A stretch of 64,000 nt of DNA, taken from NCBI RefSeq assembly GCF_000242615.2, contig NZ_KI912268.1, positions 2,235,477 through 2,299,476 on the forward strand. The letters run 5' to 3'. This DNA is from Holophaga foetida DSM 6591. Its GTDB lineage: Bacteria; Acidobacteriota; Holophagae; Holophagales; Holophagaceae. Under the pieces are notes generated by a model. It had not been told where the DNA came from and did not search any database. It saw only the letters and a list, made by a program, of their open reading frames with translations. How positions within the stretch are numbered: position 1 is the first letter of the stretch; each line of letters begins with the position of its first letter. This document shows, piece after piece, positions 9,653-19,169 of the stretch. The position numbers and the translations under genes are program-made.

Positions 9653-10969
9653 ATGGCTCTCCATGCCCCCCAGCTCGACCGCGCTTGGCGCCCCCACCCC
9701 CAATGGGCTGATCCCCTGATCGTCCTCCTGGCCGTGCTCACCCTGCTGATGGCCTGGGCAAGCCTCCAGAGGCGCATGGCTCCTGGCCCCATGGGTGACC
9801 AAGTCTCCGTGTCGGGGCGCCTCCTGGACCTTCAGCTGAGCGTGCTCGGCTCCAAGGCCCCATGGACCGCCCTCCAGAAGCAGGCCCAGAACCCCTGGGA
9901 TCGAACCATACTGGCAATCCATGCCGCCGAGGCCGGGCAGGTCTCCACGGCGGCGGGGTGGCTCCAGGATTCCCCCCCAGCCCTCACCCAGGCTTGGAAG
10001 AGGGCCTACCTGGCTGGCCCCCAGCCTGAGCCCGGCACCTGGACCTTGGTCGATAGGGGGCTGGGGCAGACCCATGCCGCCAGTCTGCTACAGGCCCGGC
10101 TCATGGAGGCCGGGGGACAGGATGCCGTGTCATTCAGACGTGCGGCGTCAGACAGGCTCAGGATGCGCCTCTGGGCCCTCGGAGCTCTCGGATGCCTTGC
10201 AGGCATGGTCCTTGTGGGCGGCCTGGGCTTCGCCCTTTTCCTCTCCATCCGAAAGCCGACTCCCCCAGCGCCCCTGCCACCCCTCGCCCTCGGAGGACGA
10301 GCCCTGGCCATCCTCTTCCTGGGCTGGTTCCTGGCCATGCAGTTTTCGGGCACCTTCGTCCAGGCCCTCCTGGCGGTCCTGCCTTTCCTGCGTCCCTGGG
10401 CCCTGCCCTGCGCCTATCTCTTCCACGCCCTCATCGGCACCGGCCTCCTCTGCGGAATGGAGGGAATCGGTTTCAAGGAGCTCTGGCACCGCATGACTCC
10501 TGGGCCCCTGGGCCGGAACCTGGCCTGGGGCCTGGGCTACCTGGGCCTCACCGTGCTCCTGGCCCTTGCCCTCTCCCTTGCCCTGAGCCAAGTGATGCCG
10601 AGCGAGGAGCCTCCGCAGCGGGAACTGATCGAAATCCTCACCAGGGCCCGCACCCTTGGGACCGCCCTCCCCCTCTTCCTGACGGTGGCGTTGCTGGCCC
10701 CCTGCTTCGAGGAACTCATGTTCCGGGGCTGCCTCCTCCCGGCCCTCCGACGTCGCCTCTCCCCCTGGCCCGCTCTGCTCCTGGGGGCCCTGGCCTTCGG
10801 CGCCATGCACCTCCAACCCATGGGCCTGCCCCTCCTGAGCCTCCTGGGGCTCACCATGGGACTCGCCTTCCTGCGCACCGGCAGCCTCTGGACCTCCATC
10901 CTTGTCCACGCCTGCTGGAACGGAGCCCAGTTCCTGCTGATGCGGACCCTCTACGGATGCCTGAGGTAG
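9653..10969 (+). CDS. CPBP-family (CAAX/ABI-type) intramembrane metalloprotease
   Basis: The 438-residue multi-pass membrane protein has an ATG at 9653. Transmembrane helices are visible from about residue 20 and continue from residue 180 to the end. The three CPBP motifs are present: EELMFRG (EExxxR, near residue 358), GAMHLQPM (His) and VHACWN (HxxxN). The N-terminal 150 residues form a cytosolic extension of unknown function with a helical TPR-like feel. It is convergent with the kinase gene and overlaps it by 19 bases. Confidence 0.88.
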   Translation: MALHAPQLDRAWRPHPQWADPLIVLLAVLTLLMAWASLQRRMAPGPMGDQVSVSGRLLDLQLSVLGSKAPWTALQKQAQNPWDRTILAIHAAEAGQVSTAAGWLQDSPPALTQAWKRAYLAGPQPEPGTWTLVDRGLGQTHAASLLQARLMEAGGQDAVSFRRAASDRLRMRLWALGALGCLAGMVLVGGLGFALFLSIRKPTPPAPLPPLALGGRALAILFLGWFLAMQFSGTFVQALLAVLPFLRPWALPCAYLFHALIGTGLLCGMEGIGFKELWHRMTPGPLGRNLAWGLGYLGLTVLLALALSLALSQVMPSEEPPQRELIEILTRARTLGTALPLFLTVALLAPCFEELMFRGCLLPALRRRLSPWPALLLGALAFGAMHLQPMGLPLLSLLGLTMGLAFLRTGSLWTSILVHACWNGAQFLLMRTLYGCLR

Positions 10970-12123
10970 TCCATCACGGCCCAGAAGACCGAACCCACGA
11001 TCCACACCACCACAATCCACGCCACCAGCACCCAGGGACGGATGGGCTCAGAAGAGTGGTCCAGCTTGGCGGGGTGGCTGGCCGTGGTCCTGGGATTATC
11101 CAGGGCGTCCGGATCGAGCTCGATCTTCATCGTTCCGGTCTGGCTGTAGACCGGTGTGGGACGAACAGGCGTGGCACGGGCGTGAAAAGACCCGCTGGCT
11201 CCAATGGACTCCGAACCGGTCACCTGACGAGGCGCGCGGGTCCTTCGGAGGGGCACGATATCGCCAGCGTGGTCATCGTGGCGGAAGAGATCCTCCACCC
11301 GCCCCCGAGCCAAGTCATCCAAGGGGTATGTGTCCATCAGGGCCAGTAAGAATTGCATTAATGTTTCATACCTATCATCCGGATCACTGGCCAGAGCACG
11401 CCTGAAGACGTTGCCCACGGGCCCAGACATGCCCGGCGGGATGACCGGGCCCTCGTGGAGCACATGGGAAATCACAGCGGCAACATTACTGCCGGGGTGA
11501 GGCAGCTGACCCGTCAGCAATTCGAAGGCTGTGACGGCAAAGGCATATCGATCGCTGCTCGGCGTAGGGTCCTCCCCCCGCAGAAGCTCGGGCGCGCTGT
11601 ATGCGGGAGATCCCAGGAATTCCCCGGAGGCAGTCATGCGGGGAGCCATGGTCTTGGCGATGCCGAAGTCCATGAGCTTCACCCGGCCGTCCTCGGACAC
11701 CAGGATATTGTCGGGTTTCACATCACGGTGAACGATGGCATGGCGGTGAGCCGCCCGGAGGGCCCGCATGGCCTGGATCAGGATTCCAAGACAGGTCTCC
11801 ACCTCCAGATTCCCGTCCCGGATGAGCTTGCCCAGGCTGCTCCCCTCGACGTATTCCATGGCCAGGAAGGGCCCCAGGTCCGGTTCCTCCCCCACATCGT
11901 AGATGGTGACGACATTCGGATGATTGAGCTGGGCAGAGATCTCTGCCTCGCGCTTGAAGCGGTCCAGGGCAAGATCCCGTTCTTCACCCACCGCCCGCAC
12001 AACCTTGATGGCCAGGCGACGCTTGAGGAGGGGATCATCCGCTAGGTAGACCCTCCCCATGGCCCCGTAGCCGAGGGTGCGTTGCACGGTATAGCGTCCA
12101 ATCTTGGTGGGAATCTCTGGCAT
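10951..12123 (-). CDS. membrane-anchored serine/threonine protein kinase (Hanks type)
   Basis: The 390-residue protein starts MPEIPTKIGRYTVQRTLG at 12123. The glycine loop is GYGAMGRVYLA, the lysine lies in KRRLAIKVV, the catalytic loop is HRDVKPDN, the metal loop is DFG, and APE appears as SAPELL. A roughly 100-residue linker follows, then a single transmembrane helix near the C-terminus (VLVAWIVVVWIVGSVFWAV) and a short tail. There is no PASTA or other sensor domain outside the membrane, so sensing is probably cytosolic or through partners. The 3' end overlaps the CPBP gene. Confidence 0.93.
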   Translation of the reverse strand: MPEIPTKIGRYTVQRTLGYGAMGRVYLADDPLLKRRLAIKVVRAVGEERDLALDRFKREAEISAQLNHPNVVTIYDVGEEPDLGPFLAMEYVEGSSLGKLIRDGNLEVETCLGILIQAMRALRAAHRHAIVHRDVKPDNILVSEDGRVKLMDFGIAKTMAPRMTASGEFLGSPAYSAPELLRGEDPTPSSDRYAFAVTAFELLTGQLPHPGSNVAAVISHVLHEGPVIPPGMSGPVGNVFRRALASDPDDRYETLMQFLLALMDTYPLDDLARGRVEDLFRHDDHAGDIVPLRRTRAPRQVTGSESIGASGSFHARATPVRPTPVYSQTGTMKIELDPDALDNPRTTASHPAKLDHSSEPIRPWVLVAWIVVVWIVGSVFWAVMDYLRHP

Positions 12124-12239
12124 GTATGAACCTAACCTCACATCATATCGCCAAGGCACGGCCTGCGCTCCAATCCTGACAGGGATGGCGAAAGGGAAGG
12201 GTAACGATACAATGATGATTTGCCCTTTTCGAGGTCCCC

Positions 12240-12815
12240 ATGGCCGCCCTGATCGAAGCCATTGAAATCAAGCGCAAGATGTTCTTCGAGTTCGAAGACA
12301 CGCCGTATCACTGTCTGGATGTGGAAGTCTCCACCCCCACCGCCCGCGGAGGCCAGACCCTGGTCCGCCTCAAGATGCGGAACCTCCTGACCCGCGCCGT
12401 CTTCGACAAGACCTTCAAGGCTGGCGACAAGTTCAAGGAGCCAGATCTCACCATGAATCCCGCCAGCTACCTGTACAGCGATGGCGAGGGGCACCACTTC
12501 ATGGACCAGGAGACCTACGAGACCCTGACCCTCAACGACGAGATGGTGGACCACGCCCTGGACTACCTGCTGGAGGGCATGATCGTCCAGATCCAGAAGT
12601 TCAACGACAACCCCATCGGCCTCCAGATGCCCCAGCACGTCGAACTGACCGTGACCTACACCGAGCCTGGCAGCCGCGGCGACACGGCCAGCGGCAATGT
12701 CACCAAGCCCGCCAAGCTGGAGACGGGTCTGGAAGTCAAGGTGCCCCTCTTCATCAAGGAGGGCGAAAAGGTCAAGGTGAGCACGGAAACCGGAGAGTTC
12801 GCGGGCCGGGCCTAG
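12240..12815 (+). CDS. efpL: elongation factor P-like protein of the EfpL/YeiP type
   Basis: The 191-residue three-domain EF-P fold relieves ribosome stalling at difficult peptide bonds. Domain I carries the loop TPTARGGQTL (residues 32-41). This matches the SPTARGAATL loop of E. coli YeiP/EfpL rather than the PGKGGA or PGKGQA loop of canonical EF-P, so the tip residue is Arg36. Domains II and III end TKPAKLETGLEVKVPLFIKE, then GEKVKVSTETGEFAGRA, the usual EF-P C-terminal signature. It is followed after 1 base by rsgA, another ribosome factor. I see no modification enzyme (EarP, EpmA) nearby. Confidence 0.88.
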   Translation: MAALIEAIEIKRKMFFEFEDTPYHCLDVEVSTPTARGGQTLVRLKMRNLLTRAVFDKTFKAGDKFKEPDLTMNPASYLYSDGEGHHFMDQETYETLTLNDEMVDHALDYLLEGMIVQIQKFNDNPIGLQMPQHVELTVTYTEPGSRGDTASGNVTKPAKLETGLEVKVPLFIKEGEKVKVSTETGEFAGRA

Positions 12816-12816
12816 C

Positions 12817-13911
12817 GTGTCTACGCGCAAATACCGCCTTGGCCAGAGCCGTCACGCCGACGACCTGGACCGTCCCGACTCCTACGCCCGGGAGGGCAAG
12901 GCCCAGAGCAAGCGCCGTCAACAGAGCGCCGAGCGCCTGTTGACGGACATTGAGGACCACGATGCGGCCTCGATGCTGACCCTCCCAGACCCAGCGCCCT
13001 GGATGCACCTGGAGGAAGCCACCCTGATCCAGCGTCACAGCCAGTGGGTAGATCTGGAACTGGCGGATCGGTCCATTCTGAGGGCCTCCCTTGCTGGCAA
13101 GCTCAAGGGAGTGAAGCTGGTGGTGGGTGACCGGGTGCGCTACTCTCCGGTGCCCATCGAATACGTGGAGTCCAACCTCCCCCAGGTGCAGGTGGTGGCG
13201 ATCATGCCCCGCCACACCCTGCTGAAACGGGGAGGAATCGACGACCGGGAGCCCTGGCAGCTCATCTGCGCCAACGCAGATGAGCTGTGGGTCTGCGCCG
13301 CCGTGGTGGACCCACCCCTTCGGCCCGGGATCCTGGAGCGGGCCCAGACCCTGGCCCTGGCGGCAGGCCTCACCTTTCGCATCGTCGTCACCAAGCGGGA
13401 CCGCGCCAGCGTCAAGGACACCCTGCCCGAGCTGGATGCCCTCCGGGAGCAGGACCTGTCCATCCTGGAAACCAGCGCCGCCAAGGGCGCAGGTCTCGAA
13501 CCTCTGCAGACCCTGCTGAAGGACCGCACCGTGGTCCTGGTGGGTCATAGCGGGGTGGGCAAGAGCACCCTGGTCAACGCCCTCCTGCCAGACGCGAAGG
13601 TCAAGACCGGGGATATGAGCAAGTACGGCACGGGCCGCCAGACCACCACCGCCGCCCGGTGGCTCCCCACGCCCTACGGGGGCACCCTCATCGATACCCC
13701 CGGCATCCGCACCCTGTCCGTTCGCGGCTTCGACCGCTCCCTCCTGGCCCAGGTCTTCCCGGAGTTCCCGGGGGACTGGATCGAGGACCCCACCGGGCTG
13801 GACCCCTTCGATGACAACCTGGACCTGGACTACCCCGAACGCCTCCAGAGCCTTCAGCGGCTTTGGGAGGAGATGGGGGAGCGGAACCCCAATCAGAGCA
13901 GCTATAAGTAA
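12817..13911 (+). CDS. rsgA: ribosome small-subunit GTPase RsgA, without zinc-knuckle residues
   Basis: This 364-residue circularly permuted GTPase assists 30S maturation. It starts with GTG one base after the efpL stop. An extended N-terminus of about 65 residues precedes the OB domain (VVGDRVRYSP). The G motifs occur in the permuted order: G4 TKRD, G1 GHSGVGKSTLVNAL, then G3 DTPGI. The C-terminal zinc module of RsgA normally carries Cys-x4-Cys-x-His-x5-Cys. Here it reads FPEFPGDWIEDPTGLDP and retains no cysteine or histidine, while the remaining helices are still present. Function is likely kept, but zinc binding is not. Confidence 0.9.
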   Translation: MSTRKYRLGQSRHADDLDRPDSYAREGKAQSKRRQQSAERLLTDIEDHDAASMLTLPDPAPWMHLEEATLIQRHSQWVDLELADRSILRASLAGKLKGVKLVVGDRVRYSPVPIEYVESNLPQVQVVAIMPRHTLLKRGGIDDREPWQLICANADELWVCAAVVDPPLRPGILERAQTLALAAGLTFRIVVTKRDRASVKDTLPELDALREQDLSILETSAAKGAGLEPLQTLLKDRTVVLVGHSGVGKSTLVNALLPDAKVKTGDMSKYGTGRQTTTAARWLPTPYGGTLIDTPGIRTLSVRGFDRSLLAQVFPEFPGDWIEDPTGLDPFDDNLDLDYPERLQSLQRLWEEMGERNPNQSSYK

Positions 13912-14018
13912 TTTCGCTCACATGGCGCGATGGCTTTGGACCTGAGTGCCCCGGACAGGGGCACCCGTCGCTCGACGCGCCTAGGACCAGACAGGAATAG
14001 CCTCTCCCAAGATTGATT

Positions 14019-14037
14019 CATACATAGTTGTTGTATG
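14019..14037. promoter_or_regulatory. inverted repeat upstream of the vgrG island, possible operator
   Basis: CATACA (14019-14024) and TGTATG (14032-14037) form a perfect 6-base inverted repeat with a 7-base spacer. It sits in an AT-rich patch 22 bases upstream of the vgrG ATG, near a TTGATT (14013-14018). No good sigma-70 spacing is visible. Operator function is inference. Confidence 0.35.
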
Positions 14038-14059
14038 CTTTAATCATCGGAGTCGAACC

Positions 14060-16750
14060 ATGTCTCTCTTGAATGCCGCCACCTCAGGCCTGAGCCCCTA
14101 CCTGCCCCAGCTTCCCACCAGCCTCACCGATATCCTCAACGCCTTCATCAGCCAGGCCACCCGCCTCCTGGGGATCCATTTCTCCGGCGACAGCGGCATC
14201 CCCGAGGGCAAGTTCCTGGTCCATCGGATCAAAGGCACCGAGGCCATCAACGAAGGCTTCAGCTACCAGATCTGGGTCCTCTGCCAGGACGCCCACTTCC
14301 CCTTGAAGAAGCTCCAGGGCGTTCCCGTCGAGATCAGCATCCTCACGGACAGCGGCGACAAGCGACTCATCTGCGGGGTCATCACCGAAGTCCACAGCGA
14401 GGGGTCCGATGGTGGATTCTCCACCTATCGCCTCGTGGTGGAGCCCGTCACCGCCGCTCTGCGCCTGGGCCGCAGTTCCCGAATCTTCCTCCAGAAGACC
14501 GATCTGGAGATCGCCAAGCTCCTGATCAACGAAGAGCTGGCAAACAATAGCGTTTTTGCCGCCACCCTCCACCTCGAAGACCGTTGCCTCAAGAAGCAGA
14601 GCTACCCCGTCCGGGACTTCGCCTTCCTCTGCGACGATAACAAGTGGGACTTCATCCGCCGCCGCCTCGCCAGGATCGGCGTCTCCTTCGTCATCGCCCC
14701 CAGCCCCGACAGCAGCCCGGAGCACCCCCAGCACACCCTCATCCTCTTCGACGATCCCCGGGACCTGGACGAGAACGAGGCCGAAGAGGTCCGCTTCCAC
14801 CGGGCCGATGGCACCGAGGAGGCCGACACCATCACGGGCTGGCAGGCCCAGCGCAGCCTCCAGGTGGGCAGGGTCACCCGGCGCACCTGGGACCACAGCA
14901 GCGGCGCCCTCAGCACCACCAGCGAAGAGCTCCTCTCGGACCAGGGAGCCTTCGGCAACGCCCTGGCCTCGACCCTGGAGGACTACCGCCACGAGGCGCC
15001 CCTGGAGCACGACGAGCTTCAAGGCCACGAAAAGGCCACCACCAGCCGCGCCCAGGTCTGGGAGCAGCGCACCAAGGGCTTCGTGGGCGAGGGCACCGTG
15101 CGGGACTTCCGGGTGGGCACGAGCTTCGTCCTGGAGGACCACCCCGTCCACGACGCCGACCCCAAGGCCCAGCGCACCTTCGTCCTGACCGCGTTGAAAC
15201 TGGAGGCCGAGAACAACTTCGGGGGATTGAAGACCGGCCACGAGGCCGCACAGGTCTACACCAATCGCTTCGAGTGCCTTCGCCAGGGCATTCCCATCCT
15301 CCCGGAGGAGCTGGAAGCCCCGGACCCCGGCCTCCAGACCGCCACGGTCGTCGGCCCCGAAGGCGAGGAGGTCCACACCGACGAGGTGGGGCGCATCAAG
15401 GTCGAACTCCACTGCACCCGCAAGGAGGACCACCCCTTGGCCGGGGCCACGGGCACAGATCGGGATAGCACCTGGGTGCGCCTCCTCCAGCCCTGGTCCA
15501 GCCAGGGCATGGGCGGGGGATTTCTGCCTCGGGCTGGCGACGAAGTGCTGATCCAGTTCCTCAACAACGACCCCGACAAGCCCGTGATCCTGGGTGTCCT
15601 CCCGGGCGGGCAGCGCAAGCCCGCCACCTTCAGCCTGGCCTCCAGCCTCCCCGGCGATAAGGCCATCTCGGGTATGCGCTCCAAGATGCACAAGGGGAGC
15701 GGCGGTAACGAACTCCTCTTCGACGACAGCACCAACGAGCTGCGGGCCCGATTGGCCAGTGACCACGCCAAGACCGAACTGAACCTGGGCCACATCGTCC
15801 ATCCCAGGGCCCTGGGGGTGGCGGAAGCCAAAGGCACCGGCTTCGAGCTGCGCAGCGAGGCCTACGGCACCCTCCGGGGCGAGAAGGGCCTGCTGCTCAG
15901 CACCGAGGGCGGCAGTGCCGCCCTGGAGGCTGTTGGGCTGCACAGCCAGCTCGAGAGCGGCCAGCAGCTCACCAAGGCCCTCAGCGATGTGGCCGAAAAG
16001 CACCAGATGGAGCCCCTGGGCAGCCTGGAGACTGCGAAGAAAGCTCAGGACACCCTGAAGAAAACCGTCCAGACTGGGCAAACAGAAGTGCCCGCCTTCG
16101 CCGACCCCCTGCTGGTCCTCTCTAGCCCCGCAGGCATCGTGCAAGCCACCCCCGCCAGCGCCCACAGCAGCGCCGGACAGAACATCCACCTGGACAGCGG
16201 CCAGGACACGGTGATCGCCGCCGGCAAGCGCATCATGATGGCCGCCCAGGAGGCCTGGAGCGTCTTTGCCGCGAAATCCGGCATCAAGCTCTTCGCAGGC
16301 AAGGGCAACATCGACATCCAGGCCCACGAAGGCAAGCTCGGCCTCGTGGCGGACCAGGAGGTCCAGATCGTTTCCGCCACCGCCAGCTCCGAGATCCTCG
16401 CCAAGATCGCCCTCCACCTCGCCGCCGGAGGCGGTGCCCTCACCATGAAAGACGGCAACATGGTCATCCAGCTCCCCGGCGCCCTGGAGATCCACGCGGC
16501 GGGGGTGAAGATGATGGGGGCACAAAAGGTGGAACCCAGCCTGCCCTCCCTGCCCCAGGGGGAGGCCCCCCATGACGAGCAGTTCCGCATCCTGGACCAA
16601 GCGACCCAGGAACCCCTGGCTAACCGGAAATATCGCATCGAACTGGAGGATGGGCGCGTGTTCCGGGGCGTCACGGATGCCGAAGGCAAGACCCTGCGCG
16701 TCCATACCGGGGATCAAGCCAAGGGCATGAACATCGTTCTGGAATCCTGA
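14060..16750 (+). CDS. vgrG: type VI secretion system tip protein VgrG with C-terminal beta-sandwich extension
   Basis: The 896-residue trimeric spike protein sits on the Hcp tube and carries effectors. The gp27-like N-terminal part spans about residues 40-450. The gp5-type OB segment around residues 470-515 contains TWVRLLQPWSSQGMGGGF and NNDPDKPVILG. A long beta-helical needle follows, with a DUF2345-like region at about 700-818 (KSGIKLFAGKGNIDIQAHEG). After the KMMG at 816-819, a distinct C-terminal domain starts with FRILDQATQEPLANRKYRI and FRGVTDAEGKTL. This is a transthyretin-like module of the kind that docks a cognate effector. The start is supported by GGAG seven bases upstream. The next gene, 25 bases downstream, is its likely cargo. 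Confidence 0.93.
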   Translation: MSLLNAATSGLSPYLPQLPTSLTDILNAFISQATRLLGIHFSGDSGIPEGKFLVHRIKGTEAINEGFSYQIWVLCQDAHFPLKKLQGVPVEISILTDSGDKRLICGVITEVHSEGSDGGFSTYRLVVEPVTAALRLGRSSRIFLQKTDLEIAKLLINEELANNSVFAATLHLEDRCLKKQSYPVRDFAFLCDDNKWDFIRRRLARIGVSFVIAPSPDSSPEHPQHTLILFDDPRDLDENEAEEVRFHRADGTEEADTITGWQAQRSLQVGRVTRRTWDHSSGALSTTSEELLSDQGAFGNALASTLEDYRHEAPLEHDELQGHEKATTSRAQVWEQRTKGFVGEGTVRDFRVGTSFVLEDHPVHDADPKAQRTFVLTALKLEAENNFGGLKTGHEAAQVYTNRFECLRQGIPILPEELEAPDPGLQTATVVGPEGEEVHTDEVGRIKVELHCTRKEDHPLAGATGTDRDSTWVRLLQPWSSQGMGGGFLPRAGDEVLIQFLNNDPDKPVILGVLPGGQRKPATFSLASSLPGDKAISGMRSKMHKGSGGNELLFDDSTNELRARLASDHAKTELNLGHIVHPRALGVAEAKGTGFELRSEAYGTLRGEKGLLLSTEGGSAALEAVGLHSQLESGQQLTKALSDVAEKHQMEPLGSLETAKKAQDTLKKTVQTGQTEVPAFADPLLVLSSPAGIVQATPASAHSSAGQNIHLDSGQDTVIAAGKRIMMAAQEAWSVFAAKSGIKLFAGKGNIDIQAHEGKLGLVADQEVQIVSATASSEILAKIALHLAAGGGALTMKDGNMVIQLPGALEIHAAGVKMMGAQKVEPSLPSLPQGEAPHDEQFRILDQATQEPLANRKYRIELEDGRVFRGVTDAEGKTLRVHTGDQAKGMNIVLES

Positions 16751-16775
16751 CCAAATTTAGGGGAGCAACCTCAAC

Positions 16776-19166
16776 ATGGTGGACCATTATCTGGGCACTC
16801 ACAGCAGCAATCTAGTCAGAGGGAGCGTCAAGGACCTGCACTGGTCGAAACCCGTGCCGATATTCCCGGTGCGTTATGCGTTGGGGGATGACGGGTCAAG
16901 AACTCCCCCACTGAGCGGCTCCTTTTGCGTTACCAGCGTCAAGCCGAGCCCAGGCACCCATTACACCCTGCGCCGCCCCCGTGGGGGGTATCTTTACGTA
17001 TTCAACGAGAAGAGCCAATTCTGGAACATCTTTCTTGTGAACCCTTGGGGCCAGCTTTCCCCGGTGGACCGGAATGACCAGGACCACAGAAACCTTGGCT
17101 ACACCCAAAACGGACTGGTGCTGGCACCCGACGATTCGGTGCTTTGGTTCTGCTTCACGAACCACCTTCTGGACAAGAGCATCCTGTCCCAGGCGGCCCA
17201 TAAACAGGACTTCCGCAGCAAGTTCATGCGTTGCGTAAAACCATTGGCGCCTGGACCCCACACCGGAGCATTGAAGGATGTCGAGACCCATGTCGCAGAC
17301 TTGGCGCGCGGAGTGAGGCCCGAGGCCTTCTGGTTCAGCGCCTTCCCCTTCGCCAAGCAGAAAGTGGACCAACTGGAGAGCGAAGTCAGCAAAGACTGCC
17401 TCCAGCGTGGCCTCATACTCGCCCTGGACGACCCCACCGGCATTGCCATGGACACCCGCGCCATGATGGCTCAACGCTATAACAACTTCGTATCAGAGCC
17501 CGAGAGAGCCCGGCGGAACGCCAGTTACCAAGCCGTGTTGGATATCCGCGCCAGCGTCCAGTCCTTCGGCGAGAAGGAATATCTTCAGCGGCAGAAACCC
17601 CAGGATTCCCTGTATGGGCTCATGGCGAAGGCACGTGCGGTTGTCCAGGAGGATGGGCGAATGTTGGACGACTTCAATAAGAATGTCCAGAACGCCATCG
17701 AGCAGGCCAGGTGGAAGGCTTGGGAGCCTTACCACTACAAGGTCAACTGGGATGCCATGGGAAAGTGGCCCAGCCAGCTTGAACAGCAACTGAACGAGCA
17801 TAAGGACAAAGTCCTGATTCCCCTCGCAGAGACCCATGCCCGATGGATGCAAAGCCCTGAACTCCAGGCGGTATTTCGTTACCACTACCCCAGCGGCGTC
17901 GCTGACACGGGAGGCCACTATGCGGGCCTTCTTCGCCTATGCATTGAGGGCACCCAAGCCTACAAACCCTGCGCGGATCTCTACCTCAAGTGGCTGGAGG
18001 ACGATGCATTCCGTTCCTGCGGAATCCTCGCCCGGGGGCTGCTGAGCAACCACTCTCCCCTTCTCAACGAAATCAGGAACGCCCCCTTCAGCAGCGGAGT
18101 CAGCTTCAACGATTTCGCCATCAAGGGGTCTCTCCCGGTGATCACCCAGGCTGTGGACGCTCTTGGGGGTGCGGCGGGCGACAGCATGAAAGCCTTGGCC
18201 AAGGAACTGATCGGCCCCTTGACGGAGCTGACGAAAAAGGCGGCCGAGGAGGATCGGGGCCGGCTTGCCCTCTCGGCCCTGGCGGCCATTGAAAAGAAGC
18301 AGCTTCGCCTCCTCACCTTCCGGAACACGGGTCTGTCTGATGTCCTGGAGTCCATCACGGAAAGCGTGCGGCGGGTGAATCCCAGCATCAAGCAAGGCCA
18401 GGCCCGGTGCCAAATCGCTGGGTTCCTGGGGCAGGATCCAAGGGTCTACAATGCCCGAAAGCCGACCAAGTGGGTGGTGGTCCTGAACGAAGAGGAACTT
18501 CGCCTCCACGGCATCAACCCAGGGTCAGAGGGCCTGCTGACCCTGGACCGGCTCACCGAAACCCCCGCCAATCGATGGAACTTCTTCAAGACCAGCACCG
18601 GCAGATTCAGCGCCCTCATGCTCGCCTGCCAGAGCGCAAGCCTGGTGGCCAGCATCCGGGACTTCAACTCCGCCCCCGTCCAGCAGAACATCGATGTGCT
18701 CACCCAGCTCTCGGCGGGAATCCTCGCATGGAGTAGTTCCGTCGCCACCACCGTCTACAGCGTCGTAAGCCCCAACGTGGCGCTTGGAATCATTGAATCC
18801 AATGCATTCAAGACCTTCAGATACATGGGGGTCGCGGCGGGGGTGTTGAATGGACTAGTCGACATATACAAGGGTTGGCAGGCATTAACACAAAAAGACT
18901 ATAAAACGATGGGATGTTACTGGTTTTCCGCAGCATCTGGTATTGGTTCATCAATATTACTTGGAACGACCTGGCTATCTGGTGCTTGGGTTCCGATCGT
19001 TGGCTGGGTTTTATTGGCTGTTTTTATTGGCATTCAGCTTTACCTTGCAACCAGAAGCGGACCGCTCCACGATTGGCTTGAAAAGTGCGCTTTCGGTATT
19101 AGACCTGGATTCCATACTGCCGACGCCGAACGGGCATTCTTGAAAACAGCAGTCAGCGGGGTATGA
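16776..19166 (+). CDS. VasX-like (BTH_I2691-type) pore-forming T6SS effector A
   Basis: The 796-residue protein has an N-terminal domain with the motifs FPVRYAL (about residue 30) and LRRPRGGYLYVFNEK (about 67-81). These are what I recall for VasX_N/BTH_I2691-type T6SS effectors. The long middle region is helical. From residue 682 onward there are hydrophobic segments, including a strongly hydrophobic pair around 711-762 and then HDWLEKCAFG, consistent with a membrane-inserting colicin-like end. The last ~300 bases are visibly AT-richer than the rest. It directly follows vgrG and precedes three putative immunity genes, as expected for a VgrG-loaded inner-membrane toxin. Confidence 0.8.
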   Translation: MVDHYLGTHSSNLVRGSVKDLHWSKPVPIFPVRYALGDDGSRTPPLSGSFCVTSVKPSPGTHYTLRRPRGGYLYVFNEKSQFWNIFLVNPWGQLSPVDRNDQDHRNLGYTQNGLVLAPDDSVLWFCFTNHLLDKSILSQAAHKQDFRSKFMRCVKPLAPGPHTGALKDVETHVADLARGVRPEAFWFSAFPFAKQKVDQLESEVSKDCLQRGLILALDDPTGIAMDTRAMMAQRYNNFVSEPERARRNASYQAVLDIRASVQSFGEKEYLQRQKPQDSLYGLMAKARAVVQEDGRMLDDFNKNVQNAIEQARWKAWEPYHYKVNWDAMGKWPSQLEQQLNEHKDKVLIPLAETHARWMQSPELQAVFRYHYPSGVADTGGHYAGLLRLCIEGTQAYKPCADLYLKWLEDDAFRSCGILARGLLSNHSPLLNEIRNAPFSSGVSFNDFAIKGSLPVITQAVDALGGAAGDSMKALAKELIGPLTELTKKAAEEDRGRLALSALAAIEKKQLRLLTFRNTGLSDVLESITESVRRVNPSIKQGQARCQIAGFLGQDPRVYNARKPTKWVVVLNEEELRLHGINPGSEGLLTLDRLTETPANRWNFFKTSTGRFSALMLACQSASLVASIRDFNSAPVQQNIDVLTQLSAGILAWSSSVATTVYSVVSPNVALGIIESNAFKTFRYMGVAAGVLNGLVDIYKGWQALTQKDYKTMGCYWFSAASGIGSSILLGTTWLSGAWVPIVGWVLLAVFIGIQLYLATRSGPLHDWLEKCAFGIRPGFHTADAERAFLKTAVSGV

Positions 19167-19169
19167 TCC

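Noticed and set aside
14084..16717. An 877-codon open frame on the minus strand opposite vgrG
   Set aside because: It is low-complexity (Gly/Leu/Asp/Val-rich), has no recognisable motif, and is explained by the codon bias of the real vgrG on the other strand.
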